Assembly: GCA_964035015.1 (NCBI GenBank) | Contig: OZ035997.1 | Coordinates: forward strand, 85,674,982 to 85,738,981 | DNA: 64,000 nt | Direction of reading: 5' to 3' | From: Corallium rubrum | Taxonomy: Eukaryota; Cnidaria; Anthozoa; Scleralcyonacea; Coralliidae | Part shown: one piece after another, positions 1 through 13,387 of the stretch | Layout of the letters: every line of letters begins with the position of its first letter | Position numbering within the stretch: position 1 is the stretch's first letter | Made by a program: the position numbers and the translations under genes | Notes under the pieces: model-generated | Database searches by the model: none | Told to the model about the DNA's origin: nothing | The model's input: only the letters and a program-made list of their open reading frames with translations

Positions 1-267
1 TGCCCTGTGGTTGGTCAATTTCGCAGCTAAGACCTAACAAGATGGCACCTGATGGCATGTATTTGGGCCATTTTTTCGTAAGGCACCCGCAGTCCAGTTA
101 TAGAGGTCAGTGGTGTGCCCCAACTTGTCCCTCAGAAGTATAACAAACAGTAGCCAATGAGATAGCTGTGCATCTCCAATTATGTACCAGTACGTTTTTA
201 CTAATGAAATGCATGTTTCCTTAAAATATGAAAATTGCTGACAGTAGTTTCAAATTTATCTGTATAG

Positions 268-345
268 AAATATCAGAATTATACTTATGGCCCATTCAGT
301 GACAAAGAAGGTGAATTTGGTTATTCATACATGGGTACTTTTCAA
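268..345 (+). CDS. RNF13-like: RNF13-like exon: N-terminal part of PA domain
   Basis: Acceptor CTGTATAG and donor CAA|GTAAGT enclose 78 nt, open and phase 0 at both ends. The translation contains PFSDKEGEFGYSYMGTFQ, which fits the F-x-D-x4-F-G-Y stretch that opens the PA domain in RNF13 relatives, and it runs in frame into the next exon. This is the weakest exon of the model because only a short motif supports it. Confidence 0.62.
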
Positions 346-3300
346 GTAAGTTGATTGAAATACAGTCATGTACACTGCATCTTTTTTTTTTGTAAGTTAT
401 GTACTTTACTGTCATTCCAGAAAAGATCCCCCCCCCCCCCCCCCATGGATGAATTGAATCATGAGTCACCTTTAATTATTTCTACCATTCACCCTAATTA
501 TCGTGGCTAATGATTTTAAATGTAAAGCCATAAATAACAAAGTCAAAACATTTTAAAATAATTAGTTTACTAATGTTATATATTATATATAATTGACAAA
601 TGTGAAATTCTCTATATATGTACTGTAAGTTATTTACATGTGAGAATAATTAATTAGAACGGCGAACCAGTGAAAATTAAGGTGATGTAATAAACATAGG
701 CTCAACACTCCGGAAAAGGCAGAATTAAAATAAGGAAAAAGGAGTGGAAGTTAGAAATAAGTAACCTTTCTCGAATGAGTACTTCAAAATTAGAAGAAGA
801 ACGACAAGAAGAGATTACAGAAAAATCATTGGGAGAAACAGTGTAAAGTTTTAGAAGAGTGTGTTTGAATAGCAGAAGGCGAAACGGTTGTCAGTTTCTT
901 TCCCGTCAAAAGCGAAACCTCCATGTGTTCTGAGATTCGCGTATGTAGATGGCGCCGAGTTTGCCCACACTACAATGCTGAGCAGCATTGACACGTGTAT
1001 TTATAAACAATACGCGATCTCAGAAGCATGGGAATCTGGGCCTTGAAAGAAAAGAAGCTGGACAAGCGTCGTCTAGATTTAAAAATAAAACGTAAAGAAA
1101 CATGCGGGAGAGCTGAAGAGCATAATTTAGAAAGCCGAGTTCGGATCTGTAGAGCATGAGAACCTGTATAAGGAAGAGAAAAGTAAACGATTTTCTTTTG
1201 AAGAGAATAGGGGGACAAAACGATCGAGAAAAACACGGATACAGCGGTCGAGAAAAACCTCAGGATAGCCATTACTTAGCAAAAAAAAAAATTAAGTTTA
1301 AGTACTACAGCGTGAAAAAGGTGATACGAAGCACAAATTTTAAAATAACGACCTTTTTCACGCTGAAGTATACTTAAACTTAAATGGTTTTTTTGCTAAG
1401 TAATGGCTATCCCGAGGGTTTTTCTCGACCGCTGTATCTGTGTTTTTCTCGATCGTTTGTTTTGTCCCCCTACTCGGGGCCCCAATTCTCCTCAAAAGAA
1501 AATCGTTTACTTTTCTCTTCCTTATGCAGGCTCTCACGCTCTACAGATCCGAACTCGGCTTTCTAAATTATGCTATTCAGCCCGTTTTATTTTTAAATCT
1601 GGACAACGCTTGTCCAGCTTCTTTTCTTTCAAGGACCAGATTCCCATGCTTCTGGGATCGCGTATTGTTTATAAATACACGTGTCAATGCAGCTCAGCAT
1701 TGTATTTGGGGCAATCTCGGTTCCATCTACATATTACGCGAACCTCAGAACATATGGGGGTTTCGCCTTTGACGGGAAAGAAACTGACAACCGTTTCGCC
1801 TTCTGCTATTCAAACACATTCTTCTAAACCTTTACACTCTATGATTTTTGTATCTACTGTGCATGCGCGAGTAGATACATTGCTGTCGTGCGTGTAATGT
1901 AAGTTAAGTTAACAAAAGAATGCCTTTGGAGCCATTCATAACATAGAATAAAACGATTGACTCACAACAAATTAACGAAGCCAAAATAACTACTGTACAC
2001 CAAGTAAGTCATTGTTGACAGCATGGAGCGAGATAGTCAAGAAGTGGGATATTCAACAAGGGGAAGTTTTTACAAAATAAAAGTTAGTAAGTATTTTAAG
2101 TGTGAATCGTAGGCAATTCTTAATTGTGATATACTAGACATTGTTGGAATGATGATAAAAGTTTTTGAAAGCAAATTCATCGGGTCGTTGCATGGACGAT
2201 TTCATATTCAGACGAGGCAATTTATAAGGCCAACATGTCTGATCTAGCTTCGTAAACTGATAAGACGGCGTTGCCGAACAGAAATGGATGACCTTCTAAG
2301 AAAATAAAGTTAGCTTCATGGTCCAGCAACAATGTCCAAAACCTAAGGTAGTCCACGAGCGAAATATGCTATTAAATAGCATATTGTTGATGTAGATGAC
2401 AAATAGTCACATGTCAGTGGCAGGCTGTGTTGAGAGCGTGAACTGGTAAGTCTACTGTATATACAGTATTAATGGAGTAAAATTGAATGCTGCAGTAAGT
2501 TGTCAATGTCATGCAAAATCTGTGTCATGAATGTGCAAACATTTCTTCTACTGTACCTTTTACTGCATGTATGCATATATGTCTTGAAGAACAATAAGCT
2601 TAATGTATGGTTGCTCTTATAATTTTGATGACGTTGCTGGACAGCTTTTTTATTCACTATTAAATTTTACAGCAGTAATACTAGAGATGCTTATTATCTC
2701 AAGCGATTTCCTTTACCTTCTAACTAGATTGCATTATTGTTTGATAAATTGTTGTAACAAAGATATTTAGGGGCCCCCTGTCGGGGAACCCTAGCCCCCT
2801 CGTCGGGGAAGTTTACAGATTTGGCGGGGAATGATCTGGTAGAAAAATTGTATTTTTAATTTGGTGAAGAACTTTTAACTGATTAAGCCAGACAAGTAAG
2901 TAATTAATGCTTTAATAGTGAAATGAAACTCCTTTAGAAATACAGCATACTTTATATATTGTGCAGAAGCCAACAGTAATAATTACAGCACACAAAATTC
3001 CATTTTCTGTCTGCAATATTGAACGAAAATGGCAAACTGGTTAATGACCACACTAGGTGTTCAACAGATTTTTCGTTATTGATACCTTGAAAATAAATGC
3101 TGTAGCTTGTCGGTTATTGCATTAATTTCACGCTGAAAAGATTGGAAAAGCTGTTCTAGACGTTCAAATTTTGAAAATTTTCTGGAGGAGAATTAGCCTG
3201 CGTTGAGGAGAATGCGCCTGGATCCCCTACTATCCCCCCTGTTGAGGACCTTAGTCCGTGTGTCAGGGAACTCCTGGTGGCACCCCTGCTACCATACGTT

Positions 3301-6300
3301 ATGACTACTGTATAGCTTTTAGTACCATATACAGTAGCTTTAATGTAGGGATGAGCCGATAATCGGAAACTAATCGGTAGAAGCCGGTAATCGGCAACTT
3401 TCAGGCTGATCGGTTATCGGCCGATTACATCGACATATATCGGCGGTCCGATAAATACTATTCTGGATTTTATACTTGTGAATTTCATTTTCTTTTTTAA
3501 GAAAAACGCTAGGTTATAGTGATTCCACAAAGAAACTATACAATTTAATTAATTTGATAAGGTGCATCATGTTTAACACGTCATATTTCTTGTTTGGTGA
3601 AACATTTTTTGTTTTCGACTTTCGTCAATCCTATTTCATTTTTCATATTTCAACTTAAACTCCGTCTTGCTGATGACTGATGGTTAATGATCACATTATA
3701 TTTGCCAAACAATATACGTTATGTTTTGCTATTGTTTTGCCGCAAATCAAGTGTCAGGAATTTTAATACCCGAAGAGACTCGACATATGAACGCTGTGTA
3801 CATGTGTGGAAATACGTTAAATACAGGCAATCGTGTTTTGTTATGGCAAATTGTGTTTTCTATCGGATAATTGGATTGTGTTTTGACTTTTGTCTGTGAC
3901 CAATGTGTTTAATAGACTTTAGATCTTAGTTCTGCATGTGACAACCTGCGTATGTATATGATTGCAGCTTCGATAACACTTCAGTACCTTTTACCCAAAC
4001 ACCTTCACCTACTATATTTAATTTTGCACTGTGATTTTGCAGTAGCCCAAGTGAACGCCTGACCAGGCGTCTTGTCTTTATAATTCGTTCACCATAATTA
4101 TATTGCAATTTCCATTCTACAAGTCTATCGATAGGATTTTCTTGGTACAGTCAATGGCAACACTATTCTTTGTTTAATTTTTGTAACTAGGGGTCTTTAT
4201 ATGTGGCAAACCCTCGAAATGGTTGTGGACCCATTGAGAAAGCTGGAGCAAGTATTAACAGCCAATTGTTTGTGTTGATTGATGATGGTGGATGCAGTTA
4301 TTATACAAAGGTACATTAATGCTGTGGGTTTTTTTTTTCAATATGGCTAGCGCTACGCTTTTAAATATTCAGGTCAGAGAAAGCTCTTGGGCTATCACGT
4401 AGTTAAGCGACGAAGGGTTCTTATTATACGTGTATGGCACAAGTTACTTCCGTTAAAATCGTGTGTTCTCATTGGCCGAGACGCGTCACGTGCCGGTCGG
4501 CTATTTTCCGTAACGACCGCGGTCATTACGGATTTTGCCAGCCAATGTTGTTTGCAAGTAAACAACGAAAGAAAACCGCAAAAATTTTGTGAATTCAACA
4601 ACCTTAGGACTAAATTATTTATGCGTGGGATGATGAGCAATCTGGAAGTGAGTTTTAGGATTCCAAAAGCGATGACAACAAGAGCAACAACATTGAAAAC
4701 GATGTGTTTATGTCACACGCTCAAGGTCACACTAAACTGACTAAAGTACGTACCATGACAAGGTATAAATGTAAGGTATGTTGTTTCAAAATGCCATGTA
4801 ATAAACTTATTATTAACATCGTCCGCTTGGTCATTACGGAAAAATGTCAGACCTCGGTCTTTATGTACAGTCCTCGTCCTACGGACTCGGTCCGTACTGT
4901 CAAGACCTCGATCTGATATTTTTCCGTAATGACCACACTCTCTTACTAGTTAATAATATACACTTGTTGACTGGCGCCAAATTACGAAAACACGAAGGCT
5001 TCAATGTCACCCGAGGATGACATTGAAGCCTGAGGGACCGTAAAACTCGATGTTTCTCGAGGCAAAAGTCAACAAGCGTTTTGTTGTATACCAAAGACTT
5101 TTAAAATACAAAATACAAAACTGCCTTGAAACTTGCAAACGGCGAAAAAGACTTACCAAAACACTTTGACTTTGTCTTCGTAATTTCAATTCAAGCCATT
5201 CAACTAAACAAATACACCAGACTCAACACTAAGAACAGCTTTAAATTTCTCCAAGTGTTTTTCAGACCTTCTTTGAAGATATGCATAGAAATTCTTTCTT
5301 TCGGAAAATGGACTATTTCGTACCAAACAAGCTCTTGTTTTCAAAATGCCCGAAGAGTCCAAAGTTCTTGATCTGATGCTATAATCGTGTATTCACGTGA
5401 ACAACGCATGATTAAAGCGACGTCAGAGGGAAACATTGCACTGTTTCCCTCTTCATTGTTGACGTCAGAGGGAAACAGTGCAATGTTTCCCCCGGCAGAA
5501 AGTAACATTGAGTTTGTTGAATAACACGTGACCATGATTTGACCAATAGGATTTCGTTATTGGCAAACGAAAGTCTTTGGTATATAACAATGCTGGATAT
5601 TCTGAGGTGAATAATTGTTTAGCATATACCTCATAAAATGAAATAACAAGTTTAACATTCTTATATTTTTCGGTATTTTTATACAAGAGTATAAACAAGA
5701 CACGGCCGTCGGCCGCTAGCAACTCGGCGTACTCGATTATTTGTCGACAAAACAGTTTTTTAATACAGCTTTTGAACATATTAATGGCTAGAACATTGTA
5801 AAGAAACATACCTGTGGACACTCTACTTAATTTTGTTGACTTTTCTCGTTATTCTACTACATCACCCTTGTTTATCAACAAAATCTCCTGCCTCGGTAAA
5901 CAAAGCAAAACTGGCCGCCATCTTGTTTTGCCCGCAGGTGAATAGTGCAGGGTATCCCGAGCTAGAGGAACCAAGAAAAGCACTATTCGCCTGCGAGGTA
6001 TATATGCTAATATGTATATAATATTCTTTTAACAGTAAAATCCATCATACGGCAAAGACAGTAACTCATTGTTACCAATAAATAACTGCGTGACTCTGCT
6101 TTTGGAATAATATTTGCAGTCAAACTGGATTTCAATAAGATTATTCACAATATATTTTGCCACAATTGTGAACTGTTGCGAACGACCATCAATGAATGAA
6201 ACGCGAACAACAGATACAGTGAAGAAGTGATTTTCCCGCAACCATGCCTTACCATCCTAGCAACAAGTCATTTGACACTTGAAAACAGATCTGTTCATTT

Positions 6301-9300
6301 GTTGCAACGACCATACGAACGTGACGTCATTAAACACTCAACCTGAGTCCGGAGTATTCGACGAAACTGCGACGTATAACTCCATTAAATTCGACACACG
6401 AATTAAAATCGTCTCGGCAATTAACACTTTGAAGCCTGACGACGAGTCTTCAGTATTTTATTCTGGCTAACACCAGACGATTTTATTCAACACAGGGAGA
6501 GGTCAAGACCTCAAAGTGTTAAAACCTATCTCTTTAACACTTTGAAGCCTAACGACGAGTCTTTAGTATTTTATTCTGGCTAACGCCAGATGATTTTATT
6601 CAGCACATTGAGAGGTCCAGGGCTCAAAGTGTTAAATTCGTCTGAGTCAGACGGATAGTGCGACGATAATGCGTATTCGAGTTACACGACGAATTATCGT
6701 CGCGTCGAATTAAATGTTTCTCTTCTGTCTGTTCGGCGCCATGTTTTCAAGTCGCATTACAGACGAAGTTAATTCGAATTAATTTTTTTTAAAATTAAAT
6801 TCGTCTATTACGAGACGTTTAGCGTAGGCCTAAACTTCCTCTCTCGAATTAGTGCCCCTCCTAAAGGCTGTTTTTCACTAGGCGATATTTGTCGAGGGAA
6901 GCGACTTTTTGCTTTCTATTGGCTGATTAGGCCTACAATCATAGAATAATTAATTGGGACATTTTCCATGCGAGCGCGATTTCTGACGGCATCGTAAACT
7001 TTTTGAAAAAAAAATCCGTCGCCTGCTCCAAACCACCATCACAGGTCTTCCTCTACCCTCACAAGTCTACCCTCCCCTCTTTCTCCCACCATGCAATGTT
7101 GGTCCCTTGGGGTAGGCCTTACCCGCACCTCATACCATGTTTCTGAACCAACATTGTATGGTGGGGGAGGGAGGGAGGAGGAGGAGGATAACTTAACTGT
7201 GCAAAATGCATCTTTGCTTAGAAGTGACACTGTTGCAAGTTGTCCCAGTGTAATTATTCCATGATTGTAGGTCAAACGTCGCTCTTCTCATGCGCCGAAT
7301 CAATTAGATTCGACGTTGGAGCGACTGTAGAGCGACATGGAATCAAACGTCGCTCCAGAGTCGCTCCTAATTGTATTTTTTCTATTTTGTATTCCTCAAG
7401 CAAGTATAAATAATGCTATCATCTCGACAGTCTTTAATCCATACATTGCACGAAATTATAAGTAATATTGGGCATTTCACTCGATTACATAGCATGTTCT
7501 AAGGATTTTGGGTGAAGGAAAATTCGAGTGTAGAATATATACATTTTAAGACCAAACCGGGACCAGTTGCGAAAAATGCAACTACACAGGTCTTCTGGCA
7601 GGAATTGAACCCACGACCTTGCGATTCTAGTGCAATGCTCTGACCACTGAGCCACGGAGGGAATTTAATAAAACTACTAAGTTTGATTTTAGTTTGATGG
7701 CGGGCCGCCGATAAATTACACGTGACGACGCTATTTCTGAGTCGAGTTTCACTTTCAAATCCGTCGTCTGTTACTTGTCAGACAGTCGTGGAAGAAGATG
7801 CTTAATAACTTCCTAGCTACGCCTACGAAAAATATCATGTACGTATGTTGTTAGAAATTTCATAAGCTATCATTTGATGCATATTTTACGTTTCTGCGTT
7901 ATGTGGAATTTTTTAGAACGTCCAAAATGTTCACACAATAATTACTTAAAAATGGCAAAACAAATATATTTCAAACATGGTGTGAACATTTTTGGACATT
8001 TAAAAAATTCAGACATAACGCCAGAACTTGAACTGCAACTCAAACAAAAGCTCATGGGATTTCTAACAGCATACTTACAGGATATATTTCAACAATGCTA
8101 TCTTGTTGCAGACACGATATAGCGTATTCGAAAATGTGCATTCTCGTACCCAGATCTACGTTTAGTAGCCTTGCGTCAAGAATCTGCACATGCTCAGCTC
8201 TTGTTCAGCCCGAATTTTATGGTAAAATAATATATGCATTTAGTTCGGCGCATGAGAAGAGCGACGTTTGACTTGGTGTCGCTCCAGTGTCGCATGATGC
8301 GACAGGTCCTGCCGCTCCAAGCGAGCTCTGCCGCACTTAATCCATTCTGCTGCACTTAATTGAATCGAACGTCGCTCTTCTGTAGCACTTAAAGCCCGTT
8401 CTCCACTAGGCGAATTTGTTCGCGCGAATCGAATCGAAATACCCGTTCATGCAATATAATTGGTTGGTGCTGCTAGTTTTCGCGCCAATTTTCTTACTTG
8501 CCAATCATATTGCCGGAGAATTCGCTTCGCGCGAACAAATTCGCCTAGTGGAGAACGGGCTTTATACATCTATTTGATTTGGCGCATGAGAGGAGCGACG
8601 TTTGACCTAGGCCTTAGTTTCACCAGAGAGCTTACGAGACAAAGAAAATGTCGCTTCGCGCGACATTTTATGCCAAGTGGAAATCGATCCTTAAGCTCTA
8701 AAAATTTAATTTGAATATATGAAAAATTAAAAGCGCCCGGGACGCTAATTGCCCGGGGTGCTAATTCGAGCATTTGGAATAATTATTTTAAAACTGCTTT
8801 CAAACATAAGAACACACTGATTTTTCGTTGCATAGACAGTGTACCGTACATGCATGGTTTGTATCCAAATTATGACCAAACATTACTTTGACAGATCTGA
8901 TCGGACGTAGTGCCGTGCGTCATTATGATGTACCCTGTACATGTATCTAATCTTTACAGTTTTTTCCCTTTATATTCTTGTAGTTGTTGAACGCAAGAGA
9001 TGTGGGATATAGTATTGCAATCGTCAGGAGTTTGGATTCCGACAGTCTGAAAACTATGAAAGGTTGGTAAATTGGTATATTAACATGGATAGTAAAAAGA
9101 CTGGATGGAGGCATGAGCATAACAACCTGGTTGAAATTGACAAGCTTAAAAACCCCCTTGTATATTCCAACTTTAGGATTAATACAACATAAAATGAAAA
9201 TCGAACTGGCTGTAAATACGACAAAGCCACAATACGATAAAATTCCCATCATATCTATTCTTACTCATTTTAAAAGAAAATATCAATGTTTGCTAGTTAA

Positions 9301-12300
9301 AATATGCATCACAAATTCCGAGCAAAACAAAGTACTATTTCGGGATACCAGTTTTTTTGAAACAACACAGAAAACATCAAAACAAAGATCAACAACGTTT
9401 ACCTCGAACACTCGGTTGTGGCTAGGCAGGTTTGTAAGGCGATAAAATCATTTGAAACGTCAACATAGTCATCTGTATGTGAGAGCATGAAGAATTTGAA
9501 GAAAAGTTCACTTAAAAACCTCAGTAAAACAAGCATACTCACGCCATTCTTGACATCACAATTTTTGAAACTAGGTTTCAACCATTTTGCAAACGGACTG
9601 AATGCGATTTAACCAATCAAAAGGCTCAAAACACCCCACATTATTAGTTTCCTATATCCAGTCCTTTTACAATCCATGATATTACAAATAATATTTGGCA
9701 TTTCACTCGACTAAACTGGATATACTAGGTAATTTTGGTAAAGGAAAAGTTCGAGTGTAGAATATATACGTTATAAGACCAAACCGAGACCAGTTGCGAA
9801 AGATGCGACATCAAGGCCTTCCGGCTATGAATTGAACCCGCGACCCTGCGATAGTAGGATGCTGCGATGCGATTTTCATTTTTCGCAACTGGTCCCAGTT
9901 AGGTCTTATAATGTATATATTCTAGACTAGGAGCTTCGTATAGGAAGGTAATAAAACAAAAGCGAACATCGATGAGCAAAGGATGTACTATAAGTGTCGT
10001 ATTACACTGACTGATGTTTGAAGTGACGAGACAAAAAGTCCGTCGCCTTTGTCTGCGTGGTTTCAAATCGGAAGCAGTTCTAATTTACCAATTGAATATC
10101 GCGCATAAATATTTGGCCAATCAGAGAGCGTCCCCTTAATCGGTGCGCACAAACGACGTCAGAACAAGAATAATGGAGTTGATTCACTGTATTTCATATA
10201 GACGGTATTGCATTGTATTTCATATTGACTACATGGCAAGATAATTTCGTTCTTATATACGTTTGATGATATTTCTTTTAATTCATACCGTAGGTTCACG
10301 TATTGATATACTTGGTTTGTACGTCGGAAAGGTGAGTAATTTAAGGCTAACCCTGGTCCCAGAAGTTCTTCGCCGCCTGTGTCCCTCCCGAAATGCTGAA
10401 AGCGGCGAGAGAACCTCTGGTCGAAGACGCGACCAATCTAGCTTTCATGTTGCAGTAGTCTAAATAGACCTTTCCGCACGAAGTGAATAGATCATGTGAT
10501 CTTTCTTTTTGACAAATCGAATTGGCTAATGTCCGAAGTTTTGGATGTCCGAATTTTTGCGCGAGCCAATCAAATCTCTCAACGCCTTATCCACGCACTT
10601 CGTGCGTAAAGGTCTATTAAAGCGTGACCAATAAAAACACTTGCTCAACAGATTTACCTATTTCTTAGTCAATCATAAAATTAAGTCAAGATCTGATCTT
10701 AGCGATTTCATTGGCTCGGGGCGATCAAAGAAACGGGGTCTTTGACTAGAAGTTCCCTCGTCGCTTTCAGCATTTTTGGGGAATAGCGGGCGGTGTAGAA
10801 CCACTGTGACAGGTCAACGCTCTTTCCTGTTTAGAGCAGTAAAATTGTGGAATGATTTGCCCGACCATTTAAAATCCGAAAACAATTTAAAAAGTTTTAA
10901 ATCTGCTTTAAGATCTTATCTATTTGAAGAATTTTATAGTGAGTCCTAGATTTTTAACTTTTGTGTCTTAGATTTTTATTGTAATTTTTCATTGTTTAAT
11001 ATCCGAAAAGCCCTTATGGGAGATGTTAATATTATTAAACTAAATTAACCACAAGGACCAGTGTAATTTAAGGCGCGTTTACTCGTGCGATTTTTGATGC
11101 GATAAATATCGCGAACTTCTAATGTAGGTGCATGGTAATTGTCAACAAGGGGAAAAATTGAGGAAGATGAAACCACGGTACAATCCGCTGACTGTTTTTC
11201 TACTAAACATGCATCTAAATCAGAAATTGGGCTAAAGATTGACAACTCGGTCGCAAAAGTTATAAGTTTCTTGCTTGTCATAGAAAATTGAGTGGCTGGC
11301 TTTTCTTATGTAAACGTCGGATGAATTGTCCTGTTTCCCTCTGCGTGGTAAAAATCCAGCTTAAGACATAGAAATTTAGCAGACTTTTAGGTCGATTTTT
11401 CCTTAACAATTTAGAATTCGTTTAAAGTGTCTATGAAATGAAAAATTCGTTGGCATTTTTGTTGTTTTATTATACAGAGGAGCATGACAGGAGCACTCAC
11501 TGAAAATTTCAAGAGAATCTGATGCGTAGTTTTCGCGCTATCAACTCTCAAAATTTGCCGTGGATAGTTTGTTTTGGGGAAATTTGGGCTTCTTGGTAAC
11601 AATGCCTTACGACGTACGCAGATGGACCATTAGTAGTGAAATCTTGTTCTTATGCATAGTTGTCCATCTGCGTACCTCATAAGCATTGTTACGGAAAGCC
11701 CAATTTTTCTCCAAGAACGAACTAGCTACTGTATGGCAAACTTTGAGAGTTAATAGCGCGAAAACTACGCATCAGATTCTCTTGAAATTTTCAGTGAGTG
11801 CTTCTGCCATGCTCCTCTGTACAATAAAACAACGAAAATTCCAACGAATTTTTTTCATTTCATAGACACTTTAAGAAGTTGTATCCAACATTCGTCGGTG
11901 TTCGTTCTCCGTCTACCTGGCTTGAATGTACTGTATTTAGAAATCGAAAGAAGAAGAATCACTCGTGTTGGATATATTTTATAGGACATAGCGCATAAGA
12001 CATAACAAGATGTGCATATTAGGGGGCTCTCTATTTACACGGTTAGACCGGTCAGTCCCGTTAAATGGAACACGATTCGTTTGAGGCCTGGGATGGTCTC
12101 AACCTCGCACCCAGGCTTTTCGCTCCCGCCGTCGTGAAAACCCTGGCATGGGCTGGTCACGTGCCTCCGAGAATCTGCATTTTCTAAGGGGGGGGGTCGT
12201 TTAGACGTTCGTGTTTTGTTTTTATCATGTCTGGAAAGAGTATTTATGCAAATGTTAATTTAAAGCCAAAGCAAGTCATCTGCTTAGAGGCTCTTTTTAA

Positions 12301-12356
12301 TCAAAGATATACAGTCGCTGTATTGCCTACAAGATATGGGAAATCGCTGATTTACC

Positions 12357-12404
<48 letters not shown>

Positions 12405-13335
12405 CTTCCTTCCCTGCTCACTGAGAGAAATTTACACCTGCAGAGGCAATCATGTCGAAGCTCGTCAATCATTCCTTCTGCTGTTGTGCTCGAGAAGAGT
12501 CAATAACTGGCGACCTAAGCGATATTTTTGCAGTGAGTTAATGCATCGCAAATCTTGACACACAAGCGGCAGCACAAACGTGGAATTCCCTCACTGTAGA
12601 ACTTTTTCGGTGTATTAAACTGTTTCGACATCAAGCCAGGTTAAATGATACGAAATGATATGTGATCTCGTGTCGCGGCAATTTAATGAACCGAAACGTG
12701 AAAAACGTGAAAAGGCACGTGACCAGCCCATGCCAGGGTTTTCGCTCGACGAGTTCGCGAGGGCGGGAGCGAAAAGCCTGGGTACGAGGTTGGGATGGTC
12801 TGACTGGAAAATTTGGTCTTAATCAAAAGCAAGTCCGTTCTGGCCGGACTGACCGGTTCAACCTTGTCAATTGGAAAGCGCCCATAGATATTCAAATATT
12901 GAGGTTTTTAAAGACCACGTGAGCACGATTAAGTGAATTGTATTTTTTGGCATGCAAGTGCATTTTTCGTGAAGTCTTTGGTATATAACAACTTGTTTTT
13001 GACCACCTTGTTGTTTTGTTTTGTTTTCTTTAGTATACTGGAGACGTTTTGGCAGAGTACAACCATACAACGGGGTATGTTGAATAGTGAACTGTTATAA
13101 ATTCCTTGGGGCACCGCTAACGTGTATTTTTATTATTATACATGCAGTAAGTAAAACTATTATACACTGGTCCCAGAGGTTTTCTCTCGTAATTTAATTA
13201 TAGCGAGGAAGCGGTACAATGATTGATCAAACCGCTCCAATAGAATTCTAGCTGAACAGAACGTGTTCACCATCTGTGATTGGATAACCCTCAAACAGAG
13301 TTTTAATTCATTTTGTTTATAAAATTCTCTCAGCG

Positions 13336-13387
<52 letters not shown>

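Larger units (their letters stand above)
7268..8613. repeat. Nested MITE cluster with TAGGTCAAACGTCGCTC ends
   Basis: The motif occurs at 7268 (plus strand) and inverted at about 8255 and 8590-8613. SINE copy 1 and the 8390-8564 MITE lie inside. An unrecognised 82-codon frame at 7874-8122 sits in the interior. Confidence 0.5.

Noticed and set aside
1-267. Signal-peptide exon of the RNF13-like gene
   Set aside because: No start with a hydrophobic leader and a compatible donor was found; it probably lies left of the window.
4387-4740. 117-codon plus-strand frame and a similar minus-strand frame at 18039-18431
   Set aside because: Both arise from the same dispersed repeat. Similarity is at DNA level over non-coding borders, and no domain is recognised.
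9063-9066. Alternative donor TTG|GTAAAT for the RNF13-like exon
   Set aside because: Better consensus, but it causes an immediate stop in the exon at 10294.
12284-12472. Minus-strand frame rich in IY
   Set aside because: Translation of the (TA)n tract.
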